Made by a program: the position numbers and the translations under genes
The notes under the pieces: generated by a model
The model's database searches: none
Seen by the model: only the letters and a program-made list of their open reading frames with translations
What the model was told of the DNA's origin: nothing
DNA from: Gordionus sp. m RMFG-2023
Taxonomy: Eukaryota > Nematomorpha > Gordioida > Chordodea > Parachordodidae
Direction of reading: 5' to 3'
Length of the DNA: 64,000 nucleotides
Assembly: GCF_954871325.1 (NCBI RefSeq)
Contig: NC_088775.1
Span: 56,087,561 to 56,151,560, forward strand
In this document: piece after piece, positions 20,801 to 35,800 of the stretch
How positions within the stretch are numbered: the first letter of the stretch is position 1
How the letters are laid out: each line of letters begins with the position of its first letter

Positions 20801-23800
20801 AAGCAAATTATGGTCGGGGAAAAAGAGGATTGGAGTAAAGTTAATCAAGCTATTCCTATTCTAGTGAGGCAGTATGGCATCATTTATGATGAAAAATTAG
20901 GTTGTTTAAATGATTATCAAGTTGATGTTCAACTTACGGAATGTTTTTCACCGATCTTTTTGGCTTGTTGGCGAGTTCCTTTCGAATGAAGGAAGGAGAT
21001 CGATGAGGAATTAGATAGATGGGTGAAAGACGGCATTATTATTCCTGTAGGATATAGTGAATGGGCGACTCCTTTAGTGCCTGTTAAAAAGGCAAATGGT
21101 AAATTGAGACTTTGTGCTGATTTCAGGGTCACAGTAAATCGATGGGTGGTGGAGGTTAAATATCCATTGCCTAGGATTGAGGAGATTTTGGCTCAGTTGA
21201 AGGGTGCGAAATATTTTTCCAAGGTGGATTTTTCGTTGGCGTATTTGCAGTTACCTTTGAGAAAGGAAATCCGTAAATTATTGACGATAACGACTCCAAA
21301 GGGATTGTTCGCGTTTTGTAGATTACCATTTGGATTGAGCGTATCTGCTCCCATTTTTCAACGGACCATGGCGTCAGTTTTTCAAGGATTGGAGGGAGTA
21401 TTTTATTATATGGATGATGTGTTAATTACTGGTGTGACGCCGGAGCAGCATAATCAACGTTTGGAGAAAGTGTTTAGGAGAATTCGTGATAAAGGCTTGA
21501 GAGCTAGTAAGGAGAAAAGTGTTCTGGGGGTAATGGAGGTTGAATATTTGGGTCATCGAATTAATGGAATTGAGGTGAAACCTTTGGATAAAAATTTGAA
21601 GAATATATCGAACATGAAACGGCCTGACACTAAGGCTGAGTTGCAGTCTTTTTTGGGTATGGTCAATTATTACCACAGGTTCGTGGAAGATTTTGCAAAG
21701 GTTGCGGCGCCGTTATATGATTTATTGAAAAAGGGAATTCATTTTGAGTGGAAGGATGTACAGCAAATTGCTTTTGAAATTTTAAAGGAAAAAATTGGAA
21801 AAGAGCCGGTTTTGGTGTGTTTTGATAATGAATTGGAAATTGTTTTGGCGGTGGATGCCTCAAATAAGGGAGTGGGTGGAGCGTTATTACAGGTAATAGA
21901 GGGCTTGGAGAGACCCATATTGTTTTTCTCGCGTGTTTTTCGTGAGGTAGAGACCAGGTATTCTGTGATTGAACAGGAGGCCCTGGCTGCAGGGTTTCGA
22001 ACCGTTTAGTATAACGGTTCGGTTCGTTCCGGTTTTTAGTTTAAAATTTTATAAAGGTTTTGTTCCATTTCGGTTTTTTAAAAAAATAATCATATCGGTT
22101 CGGTTTATAATTTATAACGGTTCTTTTCGGTTTGTTCCGGTTTTTATAAATTTAATTTTAAAAAAAATTAATCATTAACCATGTATATATTAATTTTAGA
22201 GAAAAATCTTTTTATAATTTCTTATTTAATTTAACTATGAATGATAATCTAATAGATATTTTTATTAAACTTAGTAAATATAAATTAGACAAATCAATTC
22301 TTTTTATTTCATAAATAAGATAAACACAAACATGCGCAAATACAATGAGGAATAAAATAACACATAAATATAATGAAATTTATATTATTTATTTTTAAAA
22401 AGAGAATTGGAACGGATAGCTAAAATATTTTCTAATATTTCAGGATTTAATTTAGTTCTTTGCCCAGAGAGTATAAACTTAAGGCTAGAAAATGCTCTTT
22501 CTACGGATACCTGCGTAGCTGGAACTGCTAGCACAACCATAGCTAACTTATAAAGTTCTGGCATACTATTCTTTACATTTTCCCAATAATTCAAAAGATT
22601 TGCATCTTTTTCTAATCTCTCTATATTATCAAATGACCGAATTATATACTCTATTTCTACACATTTATTATAATTTTCTATGCCCTGAGAACTATTCTTA
22701 TTAAGGCTTTCATGCGACATTAATAAATCTTCAAAATCATCATCTAAGTTATCTTTCGAATGTGAACACGTAGGAATAGTATCTAGATTTTCAATATTCT
22801 GATTATTTAAATTTTGGATTAAGTTCCAAGTTTTATAAAGATGTTTTTTGGCGATATCTTTTTCTTCAAATGATCAAAATACATTATATCTTGGGTCGAG
22901 ATATATAGCTGAGCAAAAAACTTCATTTTTCAAATTAATCTCTCATGCTTTGATTGTACAAACTAAAAGTTTGGCAAATGAAGTGTCTATTTTGCTAGTT
23001 TGCATGATACATTTGATCCATGCTGCATAAAAATCGCCCATGGTCATTTGTTCACTTTGTATATATTTTGTCAAAATATAAGATGGATATAAAGCTTTTA
23101 ATATATCACTAATTATTTTCCATTCATTCTCTGACAAACATTTTTCACGATCATTACTTTGGGCCGATATTTCTTGGCAAAAGTTTTTTAACTCTAATAA
23201 TCTTTCCAACATTAAATAGATTGAATTCCATCTTGTGCAACAATCTATTAGTGGCTTTTTTAAATTTAATTTGGACAAAATAGACATTGTAGTCTGATTT
23301 CTTATTTTTTTGCAAATGTTTCTTGCTTTATTAATAATAACAATTTCATTTGAATTTTTTATGCAATCATTAATTGCTAATTGAAATGTGTGGGAGGCAC
23401 ATCTAATGCCCATTAACATGGATCTCGTATGAGGTACAAGAACTTTCAAATTTAAAAAAAGTTCTTCATTTTCATTAACAATTATATCATCATTGTTATT
23501 TAAATTATCATTATCTAAATAATCATTAAGGATATCATCTTCATCATCTTCTTCATCATGATGTATTAACAGCTTGATTAATTTAATCATGTTAGCTGCA
23601 TTGTCTGTGGTTATCGTATAAATTTGATCAATTCTTATTTCATGTTCGTTTAGAACATCTAGAATAATTTTTTTTAGATATTCTGATGTATGTCTTTCTT
23701 TTATCTCTTTCATGCATAACTTTCTTAATTTTATTTCTCCATTATCTATAAATTGAATATTGATCCCCAGTATGGACCTATCATATCGAGTTGCAATATC

Positions 23801-26800
23801 TAATTTTAACGATATAAGTTTTTGGTATATTTCTTTTTTTAAATTTTGCGAAAAATCAAATGCCATTTTTTTAATATTATTGCGTATATTTTCAGAATTG
23901 ATGGTTAAATTACCACCCAATCCTACAATTATCGGATCTATAATATTTCTAAATGCTTTGTCATCAATTGATTTTATTGGTCTCCCATGAACTGTGATTA
24001 ACTCAGTGCAGGAGCGGATTAAAGTGTCTTTATTAATATTAATTTGTATTGTATTAGTTTTGGTAAAAGCATTTTGAATTGTATTATGATTATTTGCATT
24101 TTTTGTTATTGTTTTTTTAATATTCAAATTATCTTCTTTTTTTTTTAATAATTTGAATTCCTTATCGTGGAATCTTTCTATATGTCGTTCAAGATTTGCT
24201 GCATGGTCCCCGGTTAAAACTTTACCACAGTTTTCTAGTTTGTAGATTGATTTTTTACAATATCTAATTTAAAATATGATCGCACAGGATTTGACTTTTC
24301 CCGAACCATTTAATAGATACTAATATGCTATATGATGATGAATAGATCAGAATCTTTTATTATAAAAATAGAATAAATAAATTTCTTAATAGAATCAGTA
24401 TAATTTTTTATTTATCTTATCTGACAAGATCTCCCCCAAACACGTGAATTATATGCAGGCCTACCCTTCATATAATTATGCCGATTTTTTCCTCAAAGAT
24501 ACTAACAACAAACCTTGTACACAGATGAAACTAAATAAGTGAATGGAGCTTACTAATACCATTTTAATAAATAATTTGATTTAATAGAGAAAAGAAAGAA
24601 GCAAAAAGATAAGATATAAAATAAGAAGAAAAGAAATAGAAAAGCTGTTTAAAATTCCAAAAACAACTGTCTTTTATTAAAAAATTAAAGTTAATTAAAT
24701 TAAAACTTTAATGGATAATTTATCATTTTATAATTATCCAATTGAATTTCATGTGTTTAAATTTTATTTGGTACTATAAGATTTAGAAGGTTAATCAGTA
24801 AGTAGTTATTATTTCAAGAAATTATCCACTAAAGTGTAAATGGAAATAAATAAATAAATTAACCATAAAATACAGGAATATTAATTAACAATCATATGTT
24901 TTTTTTTAATTTCAGAATTCTAATATTCATTTAAGTCATTATAAATTATTCATTATGAAAATATTAATTAATAAGAAATTAATATAAAACAGTATTTTAT
25001 TAAAAGTAATCAGTACCTGATTTTCTTTAGATGTTAGTTAGAATTATGATTTTTCCCAAATTATTAGCAAGTATTAATAAGCTAATTAATAACTAATATA
25101 CATATATATATATATAAGAATAAACTTGTTAATTTAAAGAATAGTCTTGTTTGATTTTAAGATTCTTATCTAATTAACTGGTAATTCGCCTAATCTCTAT
25201 TAAATTGAGTATTTATTAAAGTGAAAAGAAAAAACAATAAACATGGTGGTATTAATTGACATGTAAAAAAAATTCAATTTGAAAAGAAATAAAGAGTTTA
25301 AAAATTTCCCCAAGGAAAATTCAAATTTCAAATTTAGGTTAATAATGTTTAAATTTAATTATTTTTTAAAACCGTTTTGAACCGGTTTAAACCGGTTTAA
25401 AATATTTATAACGGTTCGGTTCGCTCTTTTTATAGTTTCTTTATAACGGTTCGGTTACGGTTACGGTTCAGAAAATTATAACGGTTCATTCCGGTTTGGC
25501 GGTTCGGTTCGGTTCGAAACCCTGCCTGGCTGTGATTTTCGGGTTGACAAAATGTCGTGAATATTTGATTGGTAAAAAATTTGCAATTTTTACTGATCAC
25601 AAGCCGCTAATTCACTTATTTCGGAAAAACAATCGGGAGTTAATGATGTCTCCCCGGTTACAACGTTGGTTGTTGTTGGTGGGCAGCTTTAATGTGGAGA
25701 TCCGATATCGTCGCGGTAAAGAGAATTGTTTGCCTGATATCTTGTCCCGATTAGGATTAAATGAAGGAAATGATGAAGGGAACAAGGATAAGGTTCGAAA
25801 TAGTGAAAAGGCTCTGGTTTGTTCGCTTTCGCATATGCTCAAAGGGGGTCCTACCAATTGGGAGGATCTTAAGTTGAGTACATTGAGAGATAGAGAAATG
25901 ACTAGGATAAAGTTATGTGTAATGGGGAAAAAGCCTTGGGAGGAGGATTGTAAAGTTTTTAAAAAGGTGGAAGAGGAATTGTCTGTGGTGGATGATTGTT
26001 TAATGAGGGGTAATCGTGCCGTAATTCCGTTCAAATTACGGGGTAAAATTTTAAATTTGTTACATGCTGGACATCAAGGTCAAGGGAAGATGAAATCGTG
26101 GGCCCGTGAATATGTTTGGTGGCCGGGTATGGGAAAAGATATTGAAAATATCACAAGGAAACGTGAGCCGTGTAATTCGTGCGCGGCGATGCCCCGAAAG
26201 GAGGTGGGTCAGATATGGCCCAGGTCGAGAAAACCGTGGAAACGCTTACATGTTGATTTTTTCGATTTAGATAAAAGGTCGTATTTTTTAGTAGTAGATT
26301 CGTATTCGAAATGGATAGAGTACGAGGAGGTACATGGATATACCACTAAAATTGTTGTAAGGAAATTGAGGGCATTAATGGCCAGGTTCGGATTGCCGGA
26401 TACCATTGTATCTGATGGAGGACCTGCCTTTGTTAGCGAAAACTTCAAGCAGTTTTGTAAAGAGTCTAGGATTCGACACATTTTGACCCCGCCCTATCAT
26501 CCCAGCTCAAATGATCAAGCTGAGAAGATGGTAGCAATTGTTAAGAATTGGATAAGGAAAGCCGGCAATCAAGGGAATGGGGTGTGTTTGGCCCAGTTGT
26601 ATTACCTCAATTCTAGGAATAAGGAGGGAGTGACACCTGCTGAATTGTTTTTGGGCCGGAGGACTAGGGTTCCCCTAGATTTTCTAAGGGCCGAGAGTCA
26701 CGAGAAGGAAGTTCGGGAGGACCGAAAGATTAGGTTTGAAGTTGGAGAAAAAGTATAGACTCGTTTGTTTGACGGGAGGGGCAGGAAATGGGCCAAGGGC

Positions 26801-29800
26801 ATTGTTGGGGAAAACAGAGGTTCAAAGTTGAATTTGATTCAATTAGAAATGGGCGGCACAGTTATGCGCCACAATGATCATACACAGTAAACCTGAGGTA
26901 CCTCATGATAATATAAATATGAAAATATATATATAAATAAAATGAAGGTGCATCCCGAAGGATTAGACTCGTTTCTGAGCAGATATATAATGTAGTCATG
27001 TGATAAATGAAGATTTGGGTAATGTAGTTTATGTGGGAATGGGAAGTTAAAGGATCAAATAGGAGAGGGGCTCATCTTAAAGTGGTAAATATATATATTT
27101 ATGCAAAGTTAAAGCATAAAGGAGTAAAATGTACGTGAACGGTCGGTAACCTTTTTGTTTGAGTTTATGTATTATTATATGATGGTATTAGAATTTATTG
27201 ATAGCTGTTTATGTAAAAAAGTGAAATTGAATAAGGAGGTTATCTCGGTAATATTACGAGAAATTAAAGTATATGTATGTATATGTAATGTTAAGTTAAA
27301 CTGGTTTAATGTTCCGGCTGTCGGTAATAAACAAGGAAAAAAGGATTGAAATTGTGGTAATATATGTATTGTAAATGAAGAAGTGTAAAAAATAAAAGGA
27401 AAAGAGTTAGTGAATACATTTTGTTCATAGCCTTATAGGATAAATCACGGTTGTTGAACATTAATATTGGTACTGGGAAGATATTTTTGTTAGAAAAAAA
27501 AGTATTAGGGTTAGATTCATTTTTTTAAAAATAATTTATTCGTTTGTTTTTCTAAAAGAAGAAAAATATTACTGCTTCCCATTTAATATTTTTTTCTGTG
27601 AAAGTTGAGTAAAAGGCCATATATATCCCTAGACAAAAATCTCCTCATAATTTCAGAGTATAATATTAAGGCAGTATCTAACGATATATTCATAAATATT
27701 CCCACGAATCCGCGAACGGTATATCCATAAATCTTTCCCCAGATCGGAGTAATGGAAACAACCTCCAAGTTAATTGATATGGGGGATTTTTATCTTCAGA
27801 TCACGGTAATCAAGAAAAATAATGGTATGATTCTGAGCTCAAGGTCCAATAATGAAAATCAACCACCGATTCAGGAGACGCGACGACGTAGATGTTTTAA
27901 TTGTCAAGAGGTGGGACATTTACGGCACCAGTGTTCTCGGCTATCGCGGGAGACGCGTGTACCCCTGGAGGCCATATCTGAAAATCGTATCTATCAAGGA
28001 CAGAAGCGGGGACATCACGAGTTAGAGGGAAGACAACCAACAGACGCAGCTCCCTCAGGGTTGTATAGGGAGATGGAGAGACCTTCCATGGTTATTCGTC
28101 GTGGGAATGTTCGGGATCAGTTCGTGAGTGGAGTCCGAGGTACAGAGGGAGGAGATTTTTTGCAGAGATTAGTGACCAATACACTAACAGTTGAAGCTTC
28201 GCAGACGGCACTAGCTGATGATTTCTGGGTGAATCCAATGTCTATCTAAGAAGATTATTCTTTAAATAATGTCGTAAGTTTTTTTTTGTAGATATTTTTT
28301 TTTGCGCGTTTTTGTTTTATTTCTAACGATATGCCACGATCCCATAAAGGGGTGGCATGTCGTATTTGTAAATACGTTTATCATATTTATTTTTTACGCG
28401 AAATGCCAATCAACCGATTAAAATAAGGTTGATTGGATATAAAATTAGATGTAATAATATATGTTGATATTATTTTTTTTTTGATTCATTAATTTTTTTT
28501 ATAGAAAAAATTATTATTTTTTTGGAGAAATGAATTTTCTTTTGAATAAAATTTTTGGATTTCTATTGTAGTTTGATTCTCTTTTGATTTGATAATTTCA
28601 TATAATTCTTGACGATTCGTTTTTTAGAAAGTTTGGTTAAGTTTCTAGGATTTGTTTAGGTATATTTTAGATTTGTTTTAGTTTGTGTTTGTAGGTTTTT
28701 TTTAATAACCTTTAAAAATATACAAATTTGGAATAAAAATAAAAACCATATAAAACATTTAAAAACAAATAAAGATGGGAATTAAAATATAGGTCTAATA
28801 CTTTGATAATATTTTTCGCTATTGTAAGATATCCTAAGCTACATTTAAAAATCTTCCAAAAATATAAAGCGTTAAGCTAGTACCATAAAGTAGTTGATTA
28901 TCGTAAAATATTTCCTCTGAAAAAAATCTCCAGGAACAAGATTCCATAAATATGAAAATAAATTACACAAAATTTAGCTTTATAAAATTTAAAAATGAAA
29001 ATTGTCTTTTTTTAAAAAAATTGCAAAAAATATCTATTATTGTCTATTTGTTTTATTTCAAAATTTTTGTCCCCCCCCCACCAAATAGTTAGGCACCCTC
29101 CCCCCCCCCACCTCAGCTGAAAATTCTTGTATACTCCCCAGCTTCCAAGTCAACACAAACCTTCCCTACTTTTTCCAAACTTATTCCATTTCCTATATAG
29201 AAATTAGTCATATATATTACTACAATCATCTTGCACCCCACACACTCTCGACAAACAAACATCACACTTGCCTTCTGCAGGCTTCCATTTACACCATTAC
29301 ATATGTTGTGAAATCTCGAATCTGTGTCTCAGGGGTCCCTTTGTCCAACCACAGACCTTTCCCGTTGCCTTATACCAACTATGCCGGATACTTTAAAGAC
29401 TTCACCCGCACCTCTGTCCAGCGTTGCAACAAATTTATTTATTGAAATCTCCTATAACTTCTAAACCTTCAACATACTATAATCTTACTTTTTTTTATGC
29501 TCTTGAATATAAAATCGCCGGTAACTAAACGATGTTGCGAGATGCACTCCTCTCATGGAATTGCCTCCATGTCTTTTCCTCACCAATAAATAATCAACCG
29601 CACTTATTACATCACTCTTATTACATCCACGACTTTGTCTATCCACTTTTCTGCAAGATGATGATCAACACCGGCGTTACCACATCTTTACTAGTGTTGC
29701 TAGATGGCTCGATTTGAGCCGATTTAAAAACGGCGAACTCAATATTTAGCCAGAAAATATATTTTCTAAGCCTCGAGATTTCGCTAATAGATGTCCATTG

Positions 29801-32800
29801 TACCACCTACGAGCAAAATCTTCAGGCTTGCGTAATCTTTTCTTGGATAGAATATTGTGTTAACCATTTTCAAAAATCAGCTCAAAACGAGCTTTTTAAA
29901 AATACTAATCGCTACCTTGCTAAAAGAACTTATACTTTGTCGTCATACTAATTATTCCCCCTTTTACTTTACATCTCGTCTCTTGTAAGCAACATAATCT
30001 ACCTTTCTTATAATGCCTTAACCACTTGGCCTGCTCATCCTATCATGCTTCCAGCATTCCGTGCAGTGGCCATTTCACGATAAATCGATCAAAAAAGGTC
30101 AATTTTCGCGGATCTCTTTCAATTGAATGAAACTTTGCATGATGATTATAAAAGTTGTGGTAGATTAGCAACCAATCTCATTTGATTAACTTATAAATAT
30201 ATAAATTAATAACATTTTATTCTAATAGCTCACCTAGTCCAGTTATGTTTATGCCTGTCTAGCAATACGATTTTTCCCTTTTTAGAGTTCACTACTTCTA
30301 AGGTGAATTTTTTTAACATTTTTTTAAAAAATGAATTTGATAAATTTTTTTATAATAATATGGGAATAGTATAATTTTTTAAAATTTAATTAGTGTTGTT
30401 AATGCTGTTACATTTATTGGAAATATATACCAAATCGATCTAGCACATAAGGTTAAAAGAATGAAACAAAAATCGAGCGTTGCTAAATATTAAAAAAAAG
30501 TATATTATTAATTTACGATACCTTGGTATTTAATAATATTATAGGAATTGTAAATCCCCTAACAAAGACTCTTACATCCTCACACTTATAAACCACAACA
30601 AAATGGGAATTAATGACTAAATAATGATATTTTATTATTAAATTAAATGTTTTCTAATTCTATATTTTTATTAAATTTTTAAATAAATAATTTAGATTTT
30701 CTTAGCACATTCTCTATCAATATTTTTTAAGTAATCTTTATTTTTGTCGATCTTTCCGAATTTGGAAAGGCACCATTTTTAAGCTATCCACCATATCTCC
30801 GGAACTAATTATTAAGTTAGAGCTTAAATAATTAAATTGCATAGGTCCTCACAACATATATATATATTAATCATGCAAAGTTTTATTGAAAGAGGTCTAT
30901 GAATCCTGATGGATTTCACGTGGAATCACAGTAGGAACCCTTACATTATTACTACTCCGCACAAAGTCTCAGGTTGTTTATGACTATCAGATGTCTCACT
31001 TTCGGGATTTGAAGGGACCGGGTTCACCAATTCTTTTTATCGTAGGCAGATGAGTGCGCCAATAGGATACCTCGGGCTGCATCCGACCCAGTTATACTAT
31101 ATATTTTTTATGATTCCAAATTAAACGGGACGCGAATTCTGAGATTGGTTATAATTATGATAATTTTTTATTACTCATTTAGTATTTCAGATATCATGTT
31201 TATATAAATTATTTTTGAAAATAGCAAAAAATTAATAGGGAGAATCTAACAAGGCAAGAAGAGTCTGTTCAAAAACAAGAAGCATTAAGAAAAGGTAAAT
31301 AATCATCACAAATTTATATACGTTATATATAATATATATCATACACTTGCAAACCCCTTTCAAAGCTTCTGATTCTACTAGAACTTACTGTTAAATTTAT
31401 CTCTACCAATACTTAGTTGAAAAATTACATGTATCATTTAATGGAAAGTTCAATACTTGTTGAAAAATTAGATGTATCATTTAAACGGAAAGTTTTCATC
31501 CATACATTGTTTTAAAATTTTTTAACACCCTCCCCTATAAAATTTTGCTTAGCCTGTTTGCCCTATTTTTAAAAATTATTGGGATCGTTTGACTCTTTTT
31601 TTAAAATATATTTTTATTTAACCCAGTAAGGACGAGCGTTACATTATTGCTACGAAAATTAGGTCTTCTTATTTTTATATATATTTTTCCAAATTTAGTC
31701 ATATGGTAGAGAAATGTAACATATAAATTCATATGAATCCCGGAAATAAACCCTAGAAGATAAACCCTGGAACATTATTGATTGGTTCAATTTTATTTTA
31801 TTTGAATTAAGAAAATCGTTAAAAAATATGCTACTATTCCTTAATTAAAAGCGAACTTCTATCAGTATTTTTAAAATTTCAAAAATATATGAAGGCCTTA
31901 ATATTAAATGAACTTTAAGAAATTATAATTATTCTTTTACTTATACATTTTTTTCCTGAATTCATTTCAAAATTATGACAAGATTAATAAGTTTAACGTG
32001 ATACAATAAAAAAGAATTACAAGAAATCGAACGGTATAATGATTTTTCCAACAAATCTGTATTTAGTCTATAAATTTTTAAAAATCATTTCTAAATATAA
32101 TTTTACTTGTTAAATATATTGACAGATTTTTTTAAAATTATTTTTTATTGAACACCAGCTGAATATTATTATTATTATAATCTGATGTTAAAGAATATGC
32201 GACAAATTTATTAACATAATTAGAATGCATATAATTTACAATACTATCTCGTATTGAGAAATAATGAAAAATTTCCAAAAGCCTAATTATCTGGATTATA
32301 TGGCTATAAAAGGTGTAGAAAGGTTGAGCCTTAATGATAACTTTTTATACCTTGAAAAATACCCTTTTAATGGTTTACCAATCAATATATATGTTTTTAT
32401 TCTTTAGAAAAAATATTCGTTTTCAAAAGTATAGAACTTCATATACAAAAATGTTTCCTAGAAAATAAAGGTGTTGAAATAGTAACCAAATCTTTACTTT
32501 CATCAAATAGGAAATATATTGTGAATTATGCAGATACAAAGCTAGATTGCAGATAAATATTTAATAGACGTAACAAATTATAGCATAAGAGACTTATCAT
32601 AAGTCAATTAACTCTTTTCCCGTTAGAAAAATTTGGATTATTCAAGCAAACTATGACATAACAAAATTTTAAAACTGAAGTTTATAAAGCCAATCTCATC
32701 ACTTATTGAAAAAATTAACTTTTAATGAATAATTAATATCATTTTTTGAAAGTTTTTCTAGCTTGATTAAATTAGTTACGAATTTAGTGTTCTTTTCTTC

Positions 32801-35800
32801 AAGCATGGCAAACTATTTTGGAATTTTTACATCCTATAAAATAGCTTTTTTTATAATTAAATTTTGAATTATGCAAATAGAAGAATTTTTTTTTAAATTT
32901 AAACCATATTTTTATCTCTATATATTTTTTTAAAATATAGTGGTTAGAACAAATAATAATAACAAAATGACAATATCAAACACAAATAATAAAATAATGG
33001 AAAATAAAAAATAAATAAAAGCGAATGTAATATTGTTAAAAAATATAGCTACATAAACAAGTACATTAATTCAAAAAAAAGAAAAAGACCCCTAATCATC
33101 AGGAGAGATCGAATTAATAAAATAAACATAATTAGCCTTAAGAATGACTATTGCAATCCTCTGCTTAAGTAAAAGTCTTCACGAGGATCCCCAGAGTTTT
33201 TTCTAATTAGGCGGCAGACTTAAAATTTTTTTAAGCAAAAGCTACATATGTTGTTAAAGTAGAGCAAATGATTTGCACCAATTTGTAATTAGAAGAATCG
33301 CTTTATTTGGCGATTCCGATCTCTGTAAAACAGAAGGATTGGGATCTACCATTGTGATTACCTTATTTCGAGTCTTTTACCTTTGGCTAGATACACATAT
33401 CAAGAATCGGGATATAAATTTTTATAATCTCAAACTTGAATTGAACAACCATGAGTTAAGCTATGCTCTATGTAACGGGCTTGACATTCCTTTCTCATTA
33501 TATAGAATGCAAAAAATGTAATGCTGATGATAATAATATGGCACTGCATCCTTTACATTGCAATATTAATCCCAAAAAGCAAACCCATCAAATCATATCT
33601 CTTGCACTTAGATCAGCTGGTTTTCTTACCTTATTGAAGCCTTCTAATCTTTCTCGATGGTAGGACTCCTGATGGAATCAAACGAATTCCATGGTCACAA
33701 GGAAAGTTTCATATGGGATTTTTCTTGTCTGGACACGAACTCCCCTACTAATTTTAACAAAGACAGTCTTAATAGAGCGCAAAATTTAAGATTATGTCGT
33801 CGTTATATTCAAAAAGGTATCGAGACTGACAGATGTTGAATTAATCTAGGTGCCTGTAGGTGGCTAGCGATGAATGCACAAATTGAAATCAACAATAGGG
33901 ATCTTATTCCAAGATCGCCAAGCATGGAAGGAAGTGTGGCTTGATACCAAGATATGTCTATAAACTTGATGTTTAAACAGTCACTAAGAATGACTCTTAT
34001 TCTGATTTCGAATCTCAACGGGCTCGAATCTAGGGAGTAAAGGATAGGGATGTTGAAAAAATTCTTAAATAAAAAAAGCCTTGTGAGCCGAGAGATGGAA
34101 GAATGCTTTTTAAATTTTTAAAAATATCACCCATATTTAAAAAAAAAGAATTTACCGTCACCTCATCAATGAGAGAGCCCAAATACGATATATATTTCAC
34201 GGTGGTATGCTTAAAATCAAAAACATTAAAAGGAGTTGTATTTATTTCGCAATATTAGGTTCTGATTTGGTTAATTACAAGTCCAAGGATGTCAATGGAT
34301 GCCTTAATAATATTAACAGTCTTTTCCACCTCTACAGAATCGCCGGAGATGACCCCATCATCAATGTACCTCAGATGTAGGGGCGTGATCAATCATTTTC
34401 GATTTTAGTTATCAACTCATGAATTCCCAGACAAAATAATATGGAGCTCAGGGAGTCACCATAACATAATGGCAAAAACCAAATGGGATGGTTTCTTTTG
34501 GTAAAAACTGGGAAATGTTCATGATGAATACTTTTTTGGGAATACTATTATACGCATTGCTAAAGTCGATTTTAGCAAAATGTTGAGCGATTGTAGCATT
34601 CTGAATATAAATTTGAGTGATATATGCGGCCGCTTCAAATCCTAAACTCGTTCCAACAACTAATTGAAGAAGAAAGAGTATGTTAGAAATTTGTGCAGAA
34701 ATCCTGCTAGCTATAAGCTTGGAACATAATCTTCTATATACAGTACCAACGGCAATAGGCCTGATATCACCTTTCTTTTTTCTCAGGGCTACAAGTAGTA
34801 CTCCAAAATGACAGGATAGGAGTGGTTAAGCCTTGAAGAAAGAGAGGTTTGATGCCTTCAAATTCAGGAGCAGCAATTATCTGAAAAGATCTGATTGATT
34901 TAAATACTTCTTTCTAAGTTTAAATAGGAAAAGGGTTCTTAGTTTCACTAATTGTTATAGCTTGCTTATCTAACAGTTTTTGGTTTTATACCGCGTCCAC
35001 TGGAGCATGTATATCAAAGGAGCTACATGGTCTAAGAGCACCATTTATGTCCAAGTTATTTATTTTATTGTTGATCAGCTTCACTTTTAATTTTAAATCA
35101 TCCTGTTTTTTGTTGCAGGTGTGAGTTATGATATCATGGGATTCATAATCAATATTAGAAGATGCGAGTTTAATATTCTTAGTGAAAGAATTATTGATCT
35201 GCATCGGGCCTAATTTTTCAAGCCCGGCCCGGCCCGAAATTTATTTTATAAAATTTTGCCCGACCCGAATCCGAAATTTTTTTTAAAAATTTTGCCGGCC
35301 CGGCTCGAATTTATTTAAATATAGAAATTAATTTTTATAATTACTCAAAATAAACGATAATGTTATTTGGCGTCTACTTTCTATAAATAAAATCACATAT
35401 TTTTATTTTACATAAAAAAATTCAACATAAAATTGATAAATTTAGATATATTTTAAAAAATTTCTAAGGCTGACCCGGCCCGAATTTTCTTAAAAAAAGA
35501 ATTACCTTTCACAGCAGGAATTTTAGAATAGAAGTTTTTTAAAAGCCTATCAATGTAATAAGGTGTTATATATAAATATATTTTAGTTTTATGCCTTACA
35601 GTGTGATTTAAATTATTTTAGTTTTGTTTATATTTTATCGCGTTACAATTTACATTTTTATATATATTGTATCACTTAATTTAAAACATTCGTTTTTGCG
35701 TAAAGTCTTTAGTCAATGACTTGCTGATTTTTATATGAAAAATATTTTGTGATATGAAGCTAAAAAAATGCATGATTTTAATTGTGTCAAATCTAATTTT

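Larger units (their letters stand above)
18694..28704 (+). mobile_element. Ty3/gypsy LTR retrotransposon fossil with nested hAT
   Basis: Two 347-bp LTRs (18694-19040, 28358-28704) start TGTCGTATTT and end in a T-run plus A. The 5-bp target duplication ATAAC lies at 18689-18693 and 28705-28709. Internal parts in order are a primer site, gag-like region, protease-like region, RT, RNase H, integrase, and a separate zinc-knuckle frame before the polypurine tract. A hAT transposon (21990-25524) splits the RNase H region, so the retrotransposon itself is about 6.5 kb. The LTRs differ at roughly a dozen positions (about 96-97% identity by eye), indicating a moderately old insertion. It is broken, with several breaks besides the hAT. 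It lies in ATAD3 intron 1, same strand as the gene. Confidence 0.95.

Noticed and set aside
25612-26481. Minus-strand frames opposite the integrase
   Set aside because: Shadows of the GC-richer integrase coding strand with no motif of their own.
31239-31294. Shorter ATAD3 exon starting at the AG at 31237-31238
   Set aside because: It breaks the phase with the preceding exon and removes residues present in the family.
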